Below, piece by piece: positions 30,666 through 39,670 of a stretch of DNA of 64,000 bases. Source of the DNA: Paenibacillus sp. MAEPY2 (lineage in GTDB: Bacteria > Bacillota > Bacilli > Paenibacillales > Paenibacillaceae); contig NZ_AWUK01000010.1 of the NCBI RefSeq assembly GCF_000499205.1, forward strand, positions 1 to 64,000. Reading direction: 5' to 3'. Below the pieces are notes generated by a model. The model was not told where the DNA came from, made no database searches, and was given only the letters and a program-made list of their open reading frames with translations. A program made the translations under genes and the position numbers. Numbering within the stretch: the first letter of the stretch is position 1; every line of letters starts with the position of its first letter.

Positions 30666-30929
30666 ATGGACGAGTGGATAGATGATTGGATGCTGATTGC
30701 TTTTGATTCCACCCAGCAGGCGCTGCGTGCAGAAATGCTGCTGGAGTTTGCAGAGATTGAGATCGACTTATTTCCTACCCCGAAAGAGATCACAGCGGGC
30801 TGTGCTCTATGTATTCAGTTTCCAAAAGAAGATCTGGAGAGAGTAAAACAGATCATTCGTAACGAATTTGTGGAGATCCGTGGCCTCTATTTCAAAACCG
30901 CTGACAGCTATGATAATATACCCATGTAG
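30666..30929 (+). CDS. DUF3343 domain protein
   Basis: 87 residues, ATG behind GAAAGGAGCC. It matches the small DUF3343 family: MLIAFDSTQQALRAEMLLEFAEIEIDLFPTPKEITAGCALCIQF. The Cys-containing GCAL segment recalls members linked to thiol or selenium-related systems, but here it stands beside an MscS channel as in other Bacillales. Function unknown. Confidence 0.75.
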   Translation: MDEWIDDWMLIAFDSTQQALRAEMLLEFAEIEIDLFPTPKEITAGCALCIQFPKEDLERVKQIIRNEFVEIRGLYFKTADSYDNIPM

Positions 30930-30943
30930 AGGAGGTTTGATCT

Positions 30944-31885
30944 ATGTTGCCATTTAAGTTTGTTACGACAACAGACAATGAGTCTCCGACGGACGTCGTA
31001 AAAAGTGCTATAAGCTGGACTGATAAATTATGGGATAAAGTCGCCGATGCAGATATGTGGTTTAATATTCTGTTTAGCTCGATCCGCATCGTTATTATTT
31101 TCATTATTACGCGTATTGTGATCAAGATTGTATCACGTATTATAGATCGTACGATGGCACGAAAGCAGGAAGGCAAGATTCGCGTCAATCCGCGGAGATT
31201 TATAACGGTAGGAGAGTTGATGAAAAATGCGACCTCCATAACATGTAATTTCATTATGATTCTGTTACTGTTATCTGAGATCAATGTAAAAGTCGGACCA
31301 TTGCTAGCAAGTGCGGGTGTGCTCGGACTGGCGATCGGTTTTGGTGCCCAAGGCTTGGTGAAGGATGTTATTACCGGTTTCTTCATTATACTGGAGGATC
31401 AATTCGCAGTAGGCGATGTTATTCAAACAGGTACCTATAAAGGAACGGTTGAGGTCATTGGACTAAGAACAACCAAGTTGGTTAGCTGGCAGGGTGAGGT
31501 GCACATCATTCCAAATGGTACGATTGCAAGTGTCACCAATTTCTCGATGTCGAATTCCCTTGCGGTAGTGGACATTCCCATGAAGGGTGATCAGAGCCTG
31601 GACGAGTCTGTACACTTGGTGAAACGAGCGTTGGCTGGGATTGAGGATCGCGATCTGAACATCGTTAAAATACCTGACGTGCTTGGTATTCAGTCGATGT
31701 CTACCTCGGAATATGTGGTTCGCATTGTTGCCGAGTGCCTGCCGAACTCCAGAGCCTCTGTAGAGCGTCAAATTCAGGGTGATGTGAAAAAAACACTGGA
31801 GTATCATGAGATGAGCAATCAGGCAGCGTTAGAGCAAGCAGCAGCTCAGGAGAAGGATGAGGGGGATGGCACAGGTGGAGCGTAA
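30944..31885 (+). CDS. Small-conductance mechanosensitive channel (MscS family)
   Basis: 313 residues, ATG behind GAGGAGGTTTG. Hydrophobic helices around residues 40-65 and 90-125 precede the pore-lining helix LLASAGVLGLAIGFGAQGLVKDVITGFFII, rich in Gly/Ala as in MscS TM3. The beta domain begins EDQFAVGDVIQTGTYKGTVEVIGLRTTKL. The channel opens on membrane tension to release solutes. Equivalent to B. subtilis genes of the YyaE/YkuT type; it ends in an acidic tail. Confidence 0.88.
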   Translation: MLPFKFVTTTDNESPTDVVKSAISWTDKLWDKVADADMWFNILFSSIRIVIIFIITRIVIKIVSRIIDRTMARKQEGKIRVNPRRFITVGELMKNATSITCNFIMILLLLSEINVKVGPLLASAGVLGLAIGFGAQGLVKDVITGFFIILEDQFAVGDVIQTGTYKGTVEVIGLRTTKLVSWQGEVHIIPNGTIASVTNFSMSNSLAVVDIPMKGDQSLDESVHLVKRALAGIEDRDLNIVKIPDVLGIQSMSTSEYVVRIVAECLPNSRASVERQIQGDVKKTLEYHEMSNQAALEQAAAQEKDEGDGTGGA

Positions 31886-32084
31886 AATTTTCCAGCTTGG
31901 GGACATTGTGCAGATGAAGAAGCAGCATCCATGTGGCAGCAACGAGATGGAGATTATCCGAATGGGCATGGATATTCGCATCAAGTGTGTAGGGTGTAAA
32001 CACAGCGTACTAATTCCCAGAGCAAAATTCGAGAAAAACATGAAAAAGGTACTTCGTTCAACAGAGGATTCGACTGAATCCTAA
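31866..32084 (+). CDS. DUF951 protein (YyzM-like)
   Basis: 72 residues from the ATG at 31866, or 75 from the ATG at 31857; both overlap the end of the channel gene. The sequence IFQLGDIVQMKKQHPCGSNEMEIIRMGMDIRIKCVGCKHSVLIPR is the DUF951 signature with CGS and CxxC cysteines, suggesting a small zinc-ribbon-like fold. In B. subtilis the homologue sits next to ychF/yyaF, which is absent here. Function unknown. Confidence 0.82.
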   Translation: MAQVERKIFQLGDIVQMKKQHPCGSNEMEIIRMGMDIRIKCVGCKHSVLIPRAKFEKNMKKVLRSTEDSTES

Positions 32085-32155
32085 TGCAATAACAGGGCAA
32101 TTTTTACTTGTTTTCTTGCCTGTAACACCGTTTACATGTAGGTGTGGCTTGGGTA

Positions 32156-32184
32156 TTGCGTTCTGTAAATGATCATGCTATAAT
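32156..32184 (+). promoter_or_regulatory. tRNA-Ser promoter
   Basis: TTGCGT (32156-32161), exact 17-base spacer, consensus TATAAT (32179-32184), 12 bases upstream of the tRNA 5' end. Confidence 0.9.
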
Positions 32185-32196
32185 CATTATTGCTGC

Positions 32197-32287
32197 GGAA
32201 AGGTACCCAAGAGGCCCAAGGGGGCTGACTCGAAATCAGTTAGGCGTGTCACAGCGTGCGTGGGTTCGAATCCCACCCTTTCCGCCA
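32197..32287 (+). tRNA. tRNA-Ser (anticodon CGA)
   Basis: 91 bases including an encoded CCA. Acceptor arms GGAAAGG/CCTTTCC pair perfectly. The anticodon stem GCTGA/TCAGT encloses the seven-base loop CTCGAAA, giving anticodon CGA for UCG serine codons. A long variable arm and a T-loop GGTTCGAATCC complete a class II tRNA. Confidence 0.97.
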
Positions 32288-32355
32288 CTCATAGATCTTG
32301 CTTAATTAAATGAAATTCACAATTTACTCAACGTGTGTTGAGTTCTATACATGCA

Positions 32356-32384
32356 AAAAGACCTTCCAACCTGGAAGGTCTTTT
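32356..32384 (+). terminator. tRNA-Ser terminator
   Basis: AAAAGACCTTCC/GGAAGGTCTTTT hairpin 70 bases after the tRNA. Confidence 0.85.
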
Positions 32385-32430
32385 CATTTTCAATGTTGTT
32401 GTCGAGCAATCATTTGTAATTGAAAAAACA

Positions 32431-32450
32431 AAGAGCCCCTAAGGGCTCTT
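32431..32450 (-). terminator. yjzC terminator
   Basis: AAGAGCCC/GGGCTCTT hairpin with a TGTTTTTTC tail on the minus strand. It is 260 bases after the yjzC stop; nothing else that I can support lies in 32451-32709. Confidence 0.6.
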
Positions 32451-32709
32451 CATTCGGCGATGCATTCGGTTTGTTAGGAAACAATCGGTCGTAACAATCA
32501 GAAACCAGGCGTATTGCGATTAACAATACTCGTGCTTCAGACATAGGCCTTACACACAACCATCGTGCTTCTTAAATTACGTGATGAATCTCCAACATTA
32601 AATGTTCGGCTTCGTTGTCCAACGGAACCACACCTCTCTCGTGCATCGCCTGATTGTATTATGTGCATTAGTTCGTTTTATATACAGCAATCTGAAAAAA
32701 TCTTTACGC

Positions 32710-32904
32710 TTAGTGAACGCGGGCCTTGGTAAGCTTCTTCCACTTACGATTCTGGTTACTTGTTTCAGGGAAAGCTTCACCTTTTTGCAGGGTTACCCGT
32801 TTCGGGTTGTTAATCTCCGTATGAAAGCTTTTCTCACCAACTTCGGTGTATTCACCATCGTTTGGAGCTTTGTCTCCTGGTTCAAACTCGGTTTTTTCAC
32901 CCAT
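32710..32904 (-). CDS. YjzC-like small protein
   Basis: 64 residues, ATG behind AAGGAGGTC. MGEKTEFEPGDKAPNDGEYTEVGE, then NNPKRVTLQKGEAFPETSNQNRKW, matches the small YjzC family of Bacillales. No catalytic motif is evident and the function is unknown. It is oriented against its neighbours between tRNA-Ser and rpsF. Confidence 0.75.
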   Translation of the reverse strand: MGEKTEFEPGDKAPNDGEYTEVGEKSFHTEINNPKRVTLQKGEAFPETSNQNRKWKKLTKARVH

Positions 32905-33000
32905 GATAAGACCTCCTTGGCATAATGGATTTCAATGTTGCTTCTGTAGTGTGCTCCATTGGAGTTATGATCATGTGTAATAAGAAGAGGGAACGTTTGC

Positions 33001-33029
33001 TTGCATTGAGACGTCATTTTTGTTATATT
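33001..33029 (+). promoter_or_regulatory. rpsF operon promoter
   Basis: TTGCAT (33001-33006), 17-base spacer, TATATT (33024-33029), 77 bases before rpsF. Confidence 0.8.
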
Positions 33030-33105
33030 AATATAGTTCGAGTTTGTGCTCGTTCCTTGCTCTCAACGTAGATTGAGGGCCAGAGTCCATAAGGAGGTGA
33101 AAATT

Positions 33106-33399
33106 ATGCGCAAATATGAAGTGATGTACATTATTCGTCCTGATGTTGAGCAAGAAGTTGTTCAAGCTACAGTCGATAAATTCCAAGGCATCATCTCCAA
33201 CGGCGGTGGTGAAGTTACAGCTCACGACGTTATGGGTAAACGCCGTCTTGCGTATGAGATCAAGAAATTCCGTGATGGTGTTTATGTTCTGGTACACTTC
33301 ACTGCTGAACCAGCAGTAGTTACTGAGCTTGAGCGTCTCATGAAGATTTCTGACGAAGTAATTCGTTATCTCATTACAAACGACGTTAAGTCTGCTTAA
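33106..33399 (+). CDS. rpsF: Ribosomal protein bS6
   Basis: 97 residues from the ATG at 33106 with AAGGAGGTG upstream. MRKYEVMYIIRPDVEQE and YEIKKFRDGVYVLVHFTAEP are typical bS6. It pairs with bS18 in the 30S subunit, and both are encoded here around ssb. Confidence 0.98.
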   Translation: MRKYEVMYIIRPDVEQEVVQATVDKFQGIISNGGGEVTAHDVMGKRRLAYEIKKFRDGVYVLVHFTAEPAVVTELERLMKISDEVIRYLITNDVKSA

Positions 33400-33447
33400 G
33401 ACGACTCGTGATCAACGCACCAATACGCTCTGAAGGAGGGGATTACA

Positions 33448-33933
33448 TTGTTGAACCGTGTCATTCTGATCGGCCGGTTAACCCGAGATCCTGAGTTGCG
33501 TTATACTCCAGCTGGAGTAGCAGTTACGCAATTTACTTTGGCAGTGGACAGACCGTTTACAAGCCAAGGGGGAGAACGGGAAGCGGATTTCATTCCGGTC
33601 GTAACCTGGAGACAGCTTGCTGAGACTTGTGCAAACTATTTGCGCAAAGGACGCCTAGCTGCAGTCGAAGGACGCATTCAAGTACGGAACTACGAAAATA
33701 ACGAAGGAAAACGTGTATACGTGACCGAAGTCATTGCCGATAACGTCCGTTTCTTGGAGTCAGCTAACCGTGATAATAACGGTGGTGGCGGTGGGCAACC
33801 GATGCGTGAAGAGCCTTCTTACGGAGGCGGCGGGCGCGCGAACAATAACAATAATTCGCGTAGCAACAATCAGGATCCTTTTTCCGATGACGGAAAACCG
33901 ATTGATATATCGGATGATGATTTGCCATTTTAA
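33448..33933 (+). CDS. ssb: Single-stranded DNA-binding protein
   Basis: 161 residues, TTG start behind GAAGGAGGGG. The OB fold ([35 protein letters not shown]) is followed by a flexible Gly/Asn linker ([16 protein letters not shown]) and the acidic tip DISDDDLPF that binds partner proteins. It is the replicative SsbA type, lying between rpsF and rpsR. Confidence 0.98.
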   Translation: MLNRVILIGRLTRDPELRYTPAGVAVTQFTLAVDRPFTSQGGEREADFIPVVTWRQLAETCANYLRKGRLAAVEGRIQVRNYENNEGKRVYVTEVIADNVRFLESANRDNNGGGGGQPMREEPSYGGGGRANNNNNSRSNNQDPFSDDGKPIDISDDDLPF

Positions 33934-33988
33934 CGTGAACCGACACTCTTAGAGTGATTGGTTAAACGATAGGAAAGGACTGAAAAGC

Positions 33989-34261
33989 ATGGGCTTCAAG
34001 CAAAGAGAAGGCGGAGACAACGATAAAAGACCGGCACGTCGTGGCGGCCGTAATAAACGTCGTAAAGTGTGCTTCTTCACAGCCAACAAAATTACTCACA
34101 TCGATTATAAAGATACGGACTTGCTTCGTAAATTTATCAGCGAACGTGGAAAAATTTTGCCACGCCGTGTAACAGGTACTAGCGCTAAATATCAACGCAT
34201 GCTGACGATTGCCATCAAACGCTCCCGTCAAATCGCATTACTGCCATACACAACTGAGTAG
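33989..34261 (+). CDS. rpsR: Ribosomal protein bS18
   Basis: 90 residues. [45 protein letters not shown] is the bS18 signature. A single Cys remains in the N-terminal segment, so this is not the four-Cys zinc form. Last gene of rpsF-ssb-rpsR. Confidence 0.98.
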   Translation: MGFKQREGGDNDKRPARRGGRNKRRKVCFFTANKITHIDYKDTDLLRKFISERGKILPRRVTGTSAKYQRMLTIAIKRSRQIALLPYTTE

Positions 34262-34283
34262 TCTTACTCAGCATGGATACAAA

Positions 34284-34312
34284 GCAGTCGGCTTATAGCC
34301 GGCTGCTTTTTT
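34284..34312 (+). terminator. rpsF-ssb-rpsR terminator
   Basis: GCAGTCGGC/GCCGGCTGC hairpin followed by six Ts. Confidence 0.9.
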
Positions 34313-34481
34313 GCATTCAAAAAATATTAGAGTTGTCTCTCCCTGGTGCTTGGGTTTAATAATGAGCTGCAACGGTGGAAGCAATTAAGACGTAAATGAT
34401 TTATAATAGAGTCTATTATATCGCTGGTATCTCAGGTAGCATAAATATGAATGAATATAGATTCCACCATCAGGAGAGAGC

Positions 34482-35075
34482 ATGAATACACCCAAACGTA
34501 AAGTAAAACAGAGACGAAAGAGTAATCTGAGATTTTGGATCGTAGCTACGTTGTTGCTATCCATTATATATGTGTGGTTACAGCAAAAAGGAGACACCTA
34601 TGATATATGGCCACGAACGAACGTGCAAGAATTGGTGCCGATTACAGGGCTTCACCCGGTAGTAGCTGAAAGTGAGAAGCTGTTGGTTCGAAAGGCGGCT
34701 AGACGAGGGATTGAAATCGTGATTACTCATGGTTTTCGCAGCAATGAAGAACAGGATGCTCTGTTTAATCAAGGACGTTCGATTGCCGGTAATATTGTGA
34801 CCAATGCCCAGGGGGGAGAGTCCTATCACAATTACGGTTTGGCCATTGATTTTGCTTTGCGGACGCCTGAAGGAGATGTGGTCTGGGATATGGAACGTGA
34901 TGATAACGGCAATGGGCAGGCGGACTGGCTGGAAGTTGTAGAGCTAGCCAAAGAACTAGGGTTCACATGGGGTGGAGACTGGGCTAACTTTCCGGATTAC
35001 CCTCATCTGCAGATGGACTTTGGGTTAAGCATCAACGATTTGAAGCGTGGTAAAAGGCCTCCAGAAACACAGTAA
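34482..35075 (+). CDS. M15-family cell-wall peptidase (CwlK/VanY-like)
   Basis: 197 residues, ATG behind AGGAGAG. A basic N-terminus and one membrane helix (about residues 18-37) anchor or export it. The M15 domain shows GFRSNEEQDALFNQG, the zinc ligands in SYHNYGLAIDFAL (H and D) and the distal His in YPHLQMDF. The family comprises D,D-carboxypeptidases and L-Ala-D-Glu endopeptidases. The motif spacing and WGGDWANFPDYPH favour the CwlK-like endopeptidase subgroup. Stand-alone gene with its own terminator. Confidence 0.85.
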   Translation: MNTPKRKVKQRRKSNLRFWIVATLLLSIIYVWLQQKGDTYDIWPRTNVQELVPITGLHPVVAESEKLLVRKAARRGIEIVITHGFRSNEEQDALFNQGRSIAGNIVTNAQGGESYHNYGLAIDFALRTPEGDVVWDMERDDNGNGQADWLEVVELAKELGFTWGGDWANFPDYPHLQMDFGLSINDLKRGKRPPETQ

Positions 35076-35114
35076 ATACGGTATTATATATTCATCTATA
35101 TGTATAAATATTAG

Positions 35115-35142
35115 AAAAGCCTTGCATTTTGCAGGGCTTTTT
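35115..35142 (+). terminator. Terminator of the M15 peptidase gene
   Basis: AAAAGCCTTGC/GCAGGGCTTTTT hairpin with one G-U pair. Confidence 0.8.
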
Positions 35143-35810
35143 GCTTGCTTTTGTAAAATAAATGATAAAAGATGACAATTTGTTCTTTACATAAGCGAAT
35201 AAATGAAACTATACTATAATAACTAGAATTTTAACTTCAATCCTATAGCAATATCTAAACAATGCCTCTAATCGTACAAATTATGGTTAGAAATTAATTT
35301 CACTTCCAAATTGAAGATTTCCTCTACAAATCCCTCAAACCTAACATAATAGTTGGTTATATCTATAATTCTAACATTTAACTACACATAACGTGTAATA
35401 TTAATGTCATATATCTGGAGATTCGGTTTTTCTGAAATTTAAACTCTACCATTCAAAGCATCCAACTGGCTCTAGAATCCGTTGATACATTCCCTTTAAA
35501 GTATAACTAATACCCAAAACTGTAGTATAAAAAACATTTATACCATAAATCTCAAATAAACATTGACGTCATCTAAATTTACACGTATGATTACATTAAT
35601 TATTTGGCTTTATTATTCCGCTAGGAATTATCAGCATTAATTGACCATCGGTCTAAATAGCAGTATGAAAAATGGATTCTCCTAATGATTTGGTATTTTG
35701 TATACATTTTCGTTCGTTATCTTCAAGAACATGGAAATATACAGTGGATGCATTCTTCTACACAGAATACAGTCTGCAGAAATAGAAATTATGGGGTTAG
35801 GGTGATTGAT
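35143..35810. other. AT-rich spacer upstream of the oligopeptide transporter
   Basis: About 670 unusually AT-rich bases with no gene that I can support. GTTTTTCTGAAATTT (35426-35440) resembles the CodY box AATTTTCWGAAAATT with three mismatches. An in-frame extension of the first transporter gene back to 35685 looks unlike any ABC protein. Confidence 0.5.
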
Positions 35811-36809
35811 TTGAATACAGAGCTATTGGAAGTCAGAAATCTAACTACATCATTCAGAATTGAAGATGACTATTATGCAGCAGTTGATCACGTTAACCTA
35901 ACGGTTAAAAAAAATGAAGTATTGGCTATTGTGGGAGAGTCGGGCTCAGGCAAAAGTGCCTTTGCATTTTCAATTATGGGACTGCATAACAAAGCCAAAA
36001 TTGATGGCGAGATTTTGTACAAAGGGCAGAATATAGCGAATATATCTCCCAACAAATTAAACAAACTCCGCGGTAAAGAAATGGGAATGATCTTTCAGGA
36101 CCCACTTTCCGCACTAAATCCTCTGATGGTGATCGGTGAACAGATCGAAGAGATTCTGACACTGCATCAACCCAAGCTATCTTCGAAAGAAAAGAAAGAC
36201 AAAGTAATTGATTTACTTAACCAAGTAGGGATTCCGCGTCCCGAACAATTATACAAGCAATATCCTCACGAACTATCGGGTGGTATGAGACAGAGAGTTG
36301 TTATCGCGATTGCGATTGCCAATAAACCTGAATTGCTGATTGCCGATGAACCAACGACGGCGCTTGACGTTACGATCCAACTTCAAATTCTGGAGCTTAT
36401 CCGCGAATTGAAGAACGAGATTAACGCAGGAATCATCCTGATCACGCATGATCTGGGAGTCGTTGCCGAGATGGCTGATCGCGTGGCAGTTATGTATGCA
36501 GGTGAAATTGTTGAGATTGCAGATATCTATACTCTAATGACGAATGCCAAGCATCCATATACACGGTCTCTACTAAACTCTATTCCTACCATTTCTGAAG
36601 AAAAATCGAAGCTTCATGTCATTCAAGGCATAGTTCCTTCACTGAAAAATCTTCCTCGCCAAGGGTGCCGATTCAAGGCTCGAATTCCATGGATAAGTGA
36701 TTCGGCTCATGAAGAAAACCCACAGATGCATGAAATTGCACCAGGTCACTTTGTAAGGTGTACCTGTTATCAGCACTTTCATTTCCCTGATCAAGCTGAG
36801 GAGGAATAA
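35811..36809 (+). CDS. Oligopeptide ABC transporter ATP-binding protein (OppD/AppD-like)
   Basis: 332 residues from the TTG at 35811, with TTAGGGTGA upstream; a GTG at 35802 is also possible. It has Walker A GESGSGKSAF, signature LSGGMRQRV, Walker B LLIADEP and the H-loop ITHDLG. The C-terminal oligopeptide-transporter extension is GCRFKARIPWISDSAHEENP...GHFVRCTCY. In the usual pattern four cysteines occur here; the RCP and second-loop cysteines are replaced (RIP, DSA). First gene of a five-gene operon with the order ATPase-ATPase-permease-permease-binding protein. Confidence 0.92.
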   Translation: MNTELLEVRNLTTSFRIEDDYYAAVDHVNLTVKKNEVLAIVGESGSGKSAFAFSIMGLHNKAKIDGEILYKGQNIANISPNKLNKLRGKEMGMIFQDPLSALNPLMVIGEQIEEILTLHQPKLSSKEKKDKVIDLLNQVGIPRPEQLYKQYPHELSGGMRQRVVIAIAIANKPELLIADEPTTALDVTIQLQILELIRELKNEINAGIILITHDLGVVAEMADRVAVMYAGEIVEIADIYTLMTNAKHPYTRSLLNSIPTISEEKSKLHVIQGIVPSLKNLPRQGCRFKARIPWISDSAHEENPQMHEIAPGHFVRCTCYQHFHFPDQAEEE

Positions 36810-36813
36810 CATA

Positions 36814-37746
36814 ATGGCATTACTCGAAGTAGAAGGACTAAAAATACACTTTCCGATTCGCGGAGGGTTGCTCAAGCGTGAGATTGGCAACATCAAAGCG
36901 GTTGATGATGTGAGCTTCTCCATTGAGCAAGGGAAAACGTACGGACTTGTAGGGGAGTCAGGCTCAGGCAAAACGACAACGGGGCGAGCCATTATTGGTC
37001 TCAACCATGTGACGGCTGGTAAAGTTCTTTTCAATGGAAAAGATCTGGCCACCGAGCGGCGTAAAGACCGTCAGCTACAGCGGGATGTCCAGATGATCTT
37101 CCAAGATCCGTACTCTTCGTTGAACCCCAAGAAACGGGTTATCGACATTATTGCCGAACCATTCCGCAATTATGAACGAATGACGGCTACGGAAGAGAAA
37201 CGCCAGGTTCGAGACCTCCTGGAGAAGGTCGGTTTGAGTCCAGAGTCGATCTATAAGTACCCTCATGAGTTTTCCGGAGGACAGCGGCAACGGATTGGCA
37301 TCGCTCGTGCGATTGCATTAAAGCCTAAGCTGATCATCGCAGATGAGCCAGTATCCGCACTCGACGTATCCGTACAAGCCCAGGTGCTCAACTTCATGCA
37401 GGAAATACAAAAAGAGTTGAATCTGACTTATCTGTTCATCAGTCACGATCTCGGCATTATCCGTCATATGTGTGATCAGATCGGAATTATGTACAAAGGC
37501 CGATATGTGGAGCAAGGCACAACGGATGATATTTTTGAGAATCCACAACATATCTATACCAAGCGTTTACTTGCAGCCATTCCGGATATGGACCCAACCA
37601 AACGTGAAGAAATGGTAGCCTTCCGTCAGCAGGTCAAATCCGAGTATGAACATTCATACCGAAATTTCTTTGATGAGGAAGGGCTGGCATACTCGCTCCA
37701 ATCCATTTCCGATACTCACCGAGTAGCTCTACCTCAGAAAGGTTGA
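36814..37746 (+). CDS. Oligopeptide ABC transporter ATP-binding protein (OppF/AppF-like)
   Basis: 310 residues, four bases after the first ATPase, with GAGGAGG upstream. Walker A GESGSGKTTTGRA, signature FSGGQRQRIG, Walker B LIIADEPVSALD and ISHDLGIIRH are intact. It forms the heterodimeric ATPase with the previous protein. Confidence 0.93.
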   Translation: MALLEVEGLKIHFPIRGGLLKREIGNIKAVDDVSFSIEQGKTYGLVGESGSGKTTTGRAIIGLNHVTAGKVLFNGKDLATERRKDRQLQRDVQMIFQDPYSSLNPKKRVIDIIAEPFRNYERMTATEEKRQVRDLLEKVGLSPESIYKYPHEFSGGQRQRIGIARAIALKPKLIIADEPVSALDVSVQAQVLNFMQEIQKELNLTYLFISHDLGIIRHMCDQIGIMYKGRYVEQGTTDDIFENPQHIYTKRLLAAIPDMDPTKREEMVAFRQQVKSEYEHSYRNFFDEEGLAYSLQSISDTHRVALPQKG

Positions 37747-37753
37747 AGACCAT

Positions 37754-38716
37754 ATGTGGAAAACGATAGTACGCAGAATTATCATTATGATTCCTCAGAT
37801 CTTTTTGCTTAGCCTGTTGGTTTTTCTAATGGCTAAGGCGATGCCTGGGGATGCACTCACCGGATTACTCGATCCGAGTATTGATCCAAAAGCGTTGGAG
37901 GAACAGCGTGAACGACTGGGATTAAATAATCCATGGTATGTACAGTATTGGGATTGGATCAAAAATGCTGCACAAGGCGATTTCGGACAATCTTTCCGAT
38001 TCAAAATGCCTGTATCTGATTTGATTGGTCAGCGTGTTGCTAATACATTTTGGCTTGCACTGGCAACACTCATCTTTACGTATCTGATTGCCATTCCACT
38101 TGGCATTATCAGTGGTCGTTACAACGATACTTGGTCTGATCGGTTGATCACAGGTTACACCTATTTGGGCTTTGCAGCCCCGTTGTTTATCTTCGCACTG
38201 GTGATGTTATGGATTTTTGGATTTCATTTTGGCTGGTTCCCAACAGGGGGCAGTGTGGAACCTGGACTTACACCAGGTACATTCAGCTATATAACAAGCA
38301 AATTCTATCATTTGTTATTACCATCACTATCCATGGCTTTAATTGCAACGGTATCTACCGTCCAATACTTGCGTAGTGAAATTATTGATATCAAGCATAA
38401 AGAATTCGTTCTTACTGCGAGAGCCAAGGGCGCCTCGGAATCTCGAATCTACAACAGGCATATTTTAAGAAATTCCCTGTTGCCGATCGCCGCATTTTTC
38501 GGTTATGAGATTACGGGACTTATCGGAGGTACCATCTTCATTGAGAGTATATTCAGTTATCCAGGTATGGGACAGTTGTTCCTGAATTCTATTTCTCTTC
38601 GGGATTTCAGTGTAGTAACTGCGCTCGTCTTGTTATATGGCATAGCTACAATCCTGGGATCGTTGCTGTCTGACATTATTCTGGGTATTGTTGATCCGCG
38701 TATACGGATCAAGTAA
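37754..38716 (+). CDS. Oligopeptide ABC transporter permease (OppB/AppB-like)
   Basis: 320 residues with six membrane helices. The N-terminal MWKTIVRRIIIMIPQIFLLSLLVFLMAKAMPGDAL and the EAA loop VLTARAKGASESRIYNRHILRNSLLPI are typical. The first periplasmic loop (PSIDPKALEEQRERLGLNNPWYVQYWDWI) is standard for the family. It lies seven bases after the second ATPase gene. Confidence 0.93.
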   Translation: MWKTIVRRIIIMIPQIFLLSLLVFLMAKAMPGDALTGLLDPSIDPKALEEQRERLGLNNPWYVQYWDWIKNAAQGDFGQSFRFKMPVSDLIGQRVANTFWLALATLIFTYLIAIPLGIISGRYNDTWSDRLITGYTYLGFAAPLFIFALVMLWIFGFHFGWFPTGGSVEPGLTPGTFSYITSKFYHLLLPSLSMALIATVSTVQYLRSEIIDIKHKEFVLTARAKGASESRIYNRHILRNSLLPIAAFFGYEITGLIGGTIFIESIFSYPGMGQLFLNSISLRDFSVVTALVLLYGIATILGSLLSDIILGIVDPRIRIK

Positions 38717-38745
38717 GAACTTGAAGATTTCGGGGTGAAAATAAG

Positions 38746-39651
38746 ATGAGCAAGGCCAATGATGTCGTTATAACTTCACAGAAGATTGATAAGAGCCCCT
38801 CCAGCTTGAGTATCTTATGGCGGGAGCTTGTCAGAGATAAGGTGGCACTAATCTCGCTCATATTTTTGGGACTGATCATATTGCTGGTTTACGGTACTTC
38901 TTTAATCCTGGATCAAGCTGAGATTGTAAAGGTAGATTTGTTCGCCTTGTATGAACCACCCTCCGCACAGTATTGGCTGGGAACTGATTACGGCGGTCGT
39001 GATGTGTTCGGACAACTGATCATCGGTACGCGTAACTCTCTAACCATTGGTATTATCGTCACGCTAATGACGGGTTGTATAGGTATCCTGGTTGGTCTGT
39101 TATCCGGTTACTTCGGTGGAATGATCGATAACTTGTTTATGCGTGTTGTTGATTTCTTCATGATTCTTCCGTTCTTGATGATCGTAATCGCGTTTGTTAC
39201 AGCAGTACCCAAATATAATATCATCTCGTTTTCTTTAATCATGACAGCCTTTCTCTGGATGGGAATCGCCAGACTGATCCGTTCTAAGGCATTACAGGAG
39301 CGTGAACTCGATTATGTCAATGCTTCAAAAACGTTGGGATCATCCCATCTGAAGATTATGCTCTCACAGGTACTTCCTAATCTTAGCTCCATCATCATCG
39401 TCACGATGACGTTGAATCTCGCTGCCAACATTGGCCTCGAATCGGGACTTTCCTTCTTGGGATTTGGATTTCCGGAAAGTACACCCAGTCTTGGAACACT
39501 CGTAAGCTATGCTCGTAATCCGCAAACACTGGAATTCAGATGGTGGATATGGCTACCTGCGTCAATACTAATTCTGTTATTGATGTTGAGTATAAATAAT
39601 GTCGGACAGGCCCTGAAGCGTGCGACTGATGCAAGACAAAGAAGAGGTTAA
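38746..39651 (+). CDS. Oligopeptide ABC transporter permease (OppC/AppC-like)
   Basis: 301 residues, ATG behind GGGGTGAAAA. The cytoplasmic N-terminal tail leads into six helices, with WLGTDYGGRDVFGQLIIGTRNSLTIG and the EAA loop NASKTLGSSHLKIMLSQVLPNL. It pairs with the preceding permease. Confidence 0.93.
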   Translation: MSKANDVVITSQKIDKSPSSLSILWRELVRDKVALISLIFLGLIILLVYGTSLILDQAEIVKVDLFALYEPPSAQYWLGTDYGGRDVFGQLIIGTRNSLTIGIIVTLMTGCIGILVGLLSGYFGGMIDNLFMRVVDFFMILPFLMIVIAFVTAVPKYNIISFSLIMTAFLWMGIARLIRSKALQERELDYVNASKTLGSSHLKIMLSQVLPNLSSIIIVTMTLNLAANIGLESGLSFLGFGFPESTPSLGTLVSYARNPQTLEFRWWIWLPASILILLLMLSINNVGQALKRATDARQRRG

Positions 39652-39670
39652 AAAAAGGGAGGAAAGATTC

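Noticed and set aside
32288..32709. tRNA-Ser as an integration site for a mobile element
   Set aside because: No repeat of the tRNA 3' end and no integrase or phage genes nearby.
33030..33105. S6:S18-binding RNA leader before rpsF
   Set aside because: Small hairpins are present, but I could not place the conserved bulge motif with confidence.
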